From the NCBI GenBank assembly GCA_963585895.1, contig OY757904.1:162450292-162514291 (forward strand): a stretch of DNA of 64,000 nucleotides, read 5' to 3'. The translations under genes were made by a program, and so were the position numbers. Within the stretch, counting starts at the first letter, position 1; every line of letters starts with the position of its first letter. The notes under the pieces are model-generated. The model was not told the DNA's origin, searched no databases, and was given only the letters and a program-made list of their open reading frames with translations. Below, one piece after another: positions 54,837-59,892 of the stretch. The stretch comes from Sepioteuthis lessoniana. Its lineage: Eukaryota; Mollusca; Cephalopoda; Myopsida; Loliginidae.

Positions 54837-57800
54837 AAACACTAATTTTGTTAAACCACATAAGATGCAAAATGAACTGTGGATAATTCTTACCCCAGGT
54901 AAACCATCTTTCAGAAGGTGTACAGCACCAATTCGGCCAATAGAAGGTAAATACCAAATTGGGGAGCTTTTATTAAGACGTTCTCGAAAGTCAATAGGTC
55001 TTGCTTCTAAGTCAGCTAATAATGGCATGATCACCTTTAGACAAAGAAAAAAAAGAATATGATTATTAAATGGTGAAAATATAATTCATTCCCATTATAA
55101 AACCACAGATATTCAAATAAGATAATCAACAAGCTTTATCCATTAAACTTTTACCTTGCAATACAAAAACCTTTTAATCCAAATCAAAGATTTTGCTTAT
55201 CTAATTTTTTGTTTGAAATTTACAAAATTCCTCAATGTTATTGAAAGAGATGAATACAAATGAGATTCAATAATTTAAAAAAAAAAAAAAAAAAAAAAAA
55301 GGATATTAAGTTAAGTTTATACAAATTACATAGTTTTATAACAACTTAATCCTATTGGAAAGGTTTATATATTCTGTAATCAAATACTATTTTTGAATTT
55401 TAGATGATTTAAACTATTTATGAATACTTGTCAAAATAATATTTATGAATGACATGAAAATATGGAATTAATCTAATTCTAATGTATTTTTTATAAATTT
55501 CTAATATAAACAAGAAATTTTCATTTTTTAAAACTTATTTTCCTTAAATCTTTAAAGTAGACATTTATTCAATTTTCCTGAAAACATTTTTAATGTGACC
55601 AAAACAATATTACTCTTAAGAAATTCATTTTGTTGATTTATAAAGTCAAGCCAATTTTATAAAAGTTAAAAATTAAGACAATATATTTTACAATCATTTG
55701 AATGTACTTAAAAAAGAAAGAATGAATAAACTGTTTAAAAACAAAAATGCCTGTGTCCCTCTGAACTAAGCTAAACTTTGAGAATCTTAAAAATTATGTT
55801 CATTTTAATAAAAACAAAAAAACAAAAAAACAATACATAATTAAAAATTCCCTAAAGAGATACTCTAACAAGTTTTAATTAAATTTTACAAAATCTACAC
55901 AAAAAATTGAAAATTTATAAAATCATCACAATTCAAACAAGTTTTTAAATCCTCTTTGAATGAATCGAAATGAAATTTATATAAATTCGTAAAACTGTAA
56001 GCAGTTTTCACAAACAAAAATAAAAACAAAAAAAAACGTGCATTAGAAAAATTAAAAGTAAATAACAGAACATATAGACAAAAAGAGAGAAAGGCAAAAA
56101 ATATGAATTAAACATTAAAAAACAAATAAATCTTACCTGACAGAATCACCATAGAAGGTAAGATTTGTGGCTTAGCCTTAGAGGGTCATGTCCCCCCCCC
56201 CTCCAAACCATAATAGCACTTAAAAAGTAGCAAGGTCAGAGTTAATCCCTAACATTAGAAGCATCCCACAAAGTGGAAAGCTATTTTTGACACCACTATT
56301 CCATATTACAGTAGGTCTCCTACTTTAAAAAAAGACTTTTGAATCGGCTTTAAGCAGGGAAACTAGATAAATTATTTCTATTTAAGAAAACCTGTGTAAA
56401 AAAAATTTTTTCATTATTAAATGTTAATAATCTTTTAAATATTGCCTTTCTAATTTGATATAAAGTTTTCTTTTTTAAACAAAAAAGTTGTGAATATTTT
56501 ATTTAAATGAGTTATTATTTCACCTATGCTGAGTTCATACACTTCCTTTTCAACATATACAAAATAATTTGAACAGTTTTTTTTTGTGTTCCTAACAGCT
56601 TGGTTAAATTCTATTGGTTGATATTTTTGTGTAAACAAATTCGAACTATTTTAATTATAAGTAGAATCAGTCTAGTCTGAATTGCAGAGAAAGATATTTT
56701 ATGGGGTAGCATCTGCTATTTTCTTTTTTCTTTTAATGAAAAAACACACATCACAGAATTACCTGATATACATTTATACTTACATAATACATTTAGCATA
56801 TGTTCACATATCTAAAATGAAATGTTAATTATTAAAAAATAATTATATTTAGATATCAATCAATGTGTTTATACAATTGATATTTTAGCTTGACCTTTTG
56901 GTGTCAAAAAACAATGCCGTAAAACGAGAACTGAAATGACCATCAAACATTTGACAACTTTAAAGGACAAGATATATTTTTTGAATGAAAAACAAAACAT
57001 CCTTATAAAGAATCTTATTATAAACTCCATAAAAGAACAAAGGGAGGGGCAGGAGTGAAAGAAAGTGATACAAGAATCAACAAATTAAAGTTCCCCTCCA
57101 GAAATTGAGATTCAACAATCCAATTGTGTAACATTTGCATGTAACTAGCTATGATGAAGGAGAATTTGATATGATGGAATGAAGAAAAATTTAGCATCAT
57201 ATGAAGATTGGATACAAAAATAAAGAGAGAGGAAAGCGGAATTTGGAGATAGGAGAAAATAAGGGAGGGTGAAATGGAAAAGGAGGAGAATGAAGAAAGA
57301 GAAAGTGAATCTATGGGGTAATAGAACAAGCTGTGTTGCTGTTTGCTATCTGACTCCAATCTGAGGTTATGCTATTTTACCCCACGTTGTCTTGTTGGTG
57401 TAACTCCTTGAATAAGAAAGCCCGTAAAAGAATTATATGAAAGAAGATAGTAACAGATAGAAGACAAAGACAAATTTTTACATTTTTCCTTTATTTCTGG
57501 GTTCAACAACCATTCAAATGGGTGAGGAAATTCTCCTAGAATACAATTGAAATGGTTGTATTCCCCAGTCAAGGTATTAAAAATGTGTTAGTCATTTCTT
57601 GGGTATATGTGTCCTAATTCGGTATTTAAAGCTTTAACAACGTATTCGGCATAAAAAGCTTTAACAACATGTTAGTCGCTATTGGGAGTTTGTCCAAGCC
57701 CAGTTATTAAGTTCGTAGTTCAAAAGGTCCATTGTGATACTTTTTATATTTTGGTATACTGTTAACCGAGACAGCTGCTACTAGTGAAAGGTTAGCTCAA

Positions 57801-59803
57801 GGTGGCGCTTTAGAGTGGCCACAAGGCCCTCCACTAACAGCAAGGGAAATTTAGATGTTGTCGCTCCACTGGTCACTGCTGAAAGAGAATGAGCTTTTTC
57901 CTTTTGTTGGGATGGCCCTTTTCTTTGCGCATCAGAGGCATCAGGGATTTTCTGCATATTTTAATAATTATTTTAATTCGATTAAAAAAAAATTTTTTTT
58001 TTTTTTTAAAATTTATTCCCAACAAATCTACAATGTTTAATAGACACAACGTACTGCATATACTTATGCATAAATTGATCTCATATCGGCTGATCCTTGA
58101 TCATAAAATCATTATTTTATAGAATTGATTTTTAAAGCCAAGCATTTCTTTCTAGTCTTTTTCAGGATGTCTGAATTTCAACCTAGCAAAATTATTAGTC
58201 ATTTAAGAGGTCAAAATGTCAACACTAATTTTTCCCTAAAAATTAGGTCATCAAAATTCAACAGATACACATGTATATGGAGTAAAACTATCAAAAATCA
58301 TACAATTTCACACATGATTGGAAATTCTCATATTTCAATAATTTGACTAAACTGATCATTAAAAGTGATAAAATTAGGAATTGGAAACACAAAGTGGTTC
58401 TCTTTGATGAGAATAGTTGATTTGAATTAATTTTGAATATTTTAGCTAAAATGACTTTTGGCCCCTTATTTCTGGAAAGAAACATAATTATAACCCATTT
58501 GAAAAGTAGTAAATACTTATTCAAAAAATAAAGGAGGTGGAAATAACCTTTACCCTACTTTTATACATGTAAAAAGTGTAATACCTAAAAATATCAATTT
58601 ATTATCTTCCCCAATTACACATTTGAAAATAATAAAATTAAGGGAGATACAGTCAGTAGATTCTAAACTCTATCAACAAGGCAGTTGATTAATACAACTT
58701 CAGTCTCAATACTTTTTTAATCTTTTAAAACCTTTATTACAAAATGGTGATTTTTTTTCCAAGTCAAAGAACAATATAATTTCATATCTAGTTTGTTGTT
58801 TTATTATGTATAGTCTTATATCAATCATTAACAGAAAATACTTATTACATTCATGAAACTTTATCAAAGAATAATTAATCTTTAAAATCATGGAAAAAGA
58901 ATGTACTTTAGCTTTCATAAAATTTAAGAGAAAACATGCTTAAAAAGGTTTTAAATATTTTCAAAATTTCTTCAGTAAAAATATATTCAAAACAAAAAAA
59001 AACTCACCTTTTTCCTATTCAATAATTTCCAGTGTTTATTAAGAGCAAATTTTTGAGGAAATTGAATATACACATTAATATGGATAGAGAAGTTTAAAAG
59101 CCTTTTTAACCACATCAAAATTGCCAATCCCACTGAACAATTAGAAGTGTTTTACAATTTCCTCTTATGTCCCCCATACATCAATTTACCCAGAAATACT
59201 ATTCATAATCAATTAGTAAATGTTACAAGAGACTTCCTTTATAAACAATTAATAATAAATAATAATAAATAATTCAGTGTTTCTCATCTAAGCCGGTATA
59301 GGAACAAGAGGAGATAGAAAAGAGCTATGATCATTCAAAGAGATTTTTGACATCTTTTTTTTTTTATTATTATTATTATTACTACTGATGTTCTCATAAC
59401 ATTTCAGGTGATCCATTTTATGGCCTTCTTCTGAAGTTCAATCCATATGGAAAGAGAGATTCCCAATATTTGCTAATACAAAACTAAATTTAAAAAAAAA
59501 CAAAAATAAAAAACATAAACAACAATGAATTCAAGTTTGTTTCATAATTTCATTGGTTAACAGGAATTTTACAAAAAAAATGTTTGTTTGATAAACAAAC
59601 AATTTATACATTACAAATTATGGAACAAACTGTATAGTAATCATTAGTGAAAATAAAATAATTTTATGATGTTTTTAACATTTGAAATTTCTTTTATTAC
59701 AAATTTTTTTGTCACATTTATTTTCACTATTTGAAACACTCCTACCTCAAAATAAAAAAAATTTTTTTTTTAAATTTAAAAAAAAGAGGTCCTCTCTTAA
59801 CAA

Positions 59804-59892
<89 letters not shown>
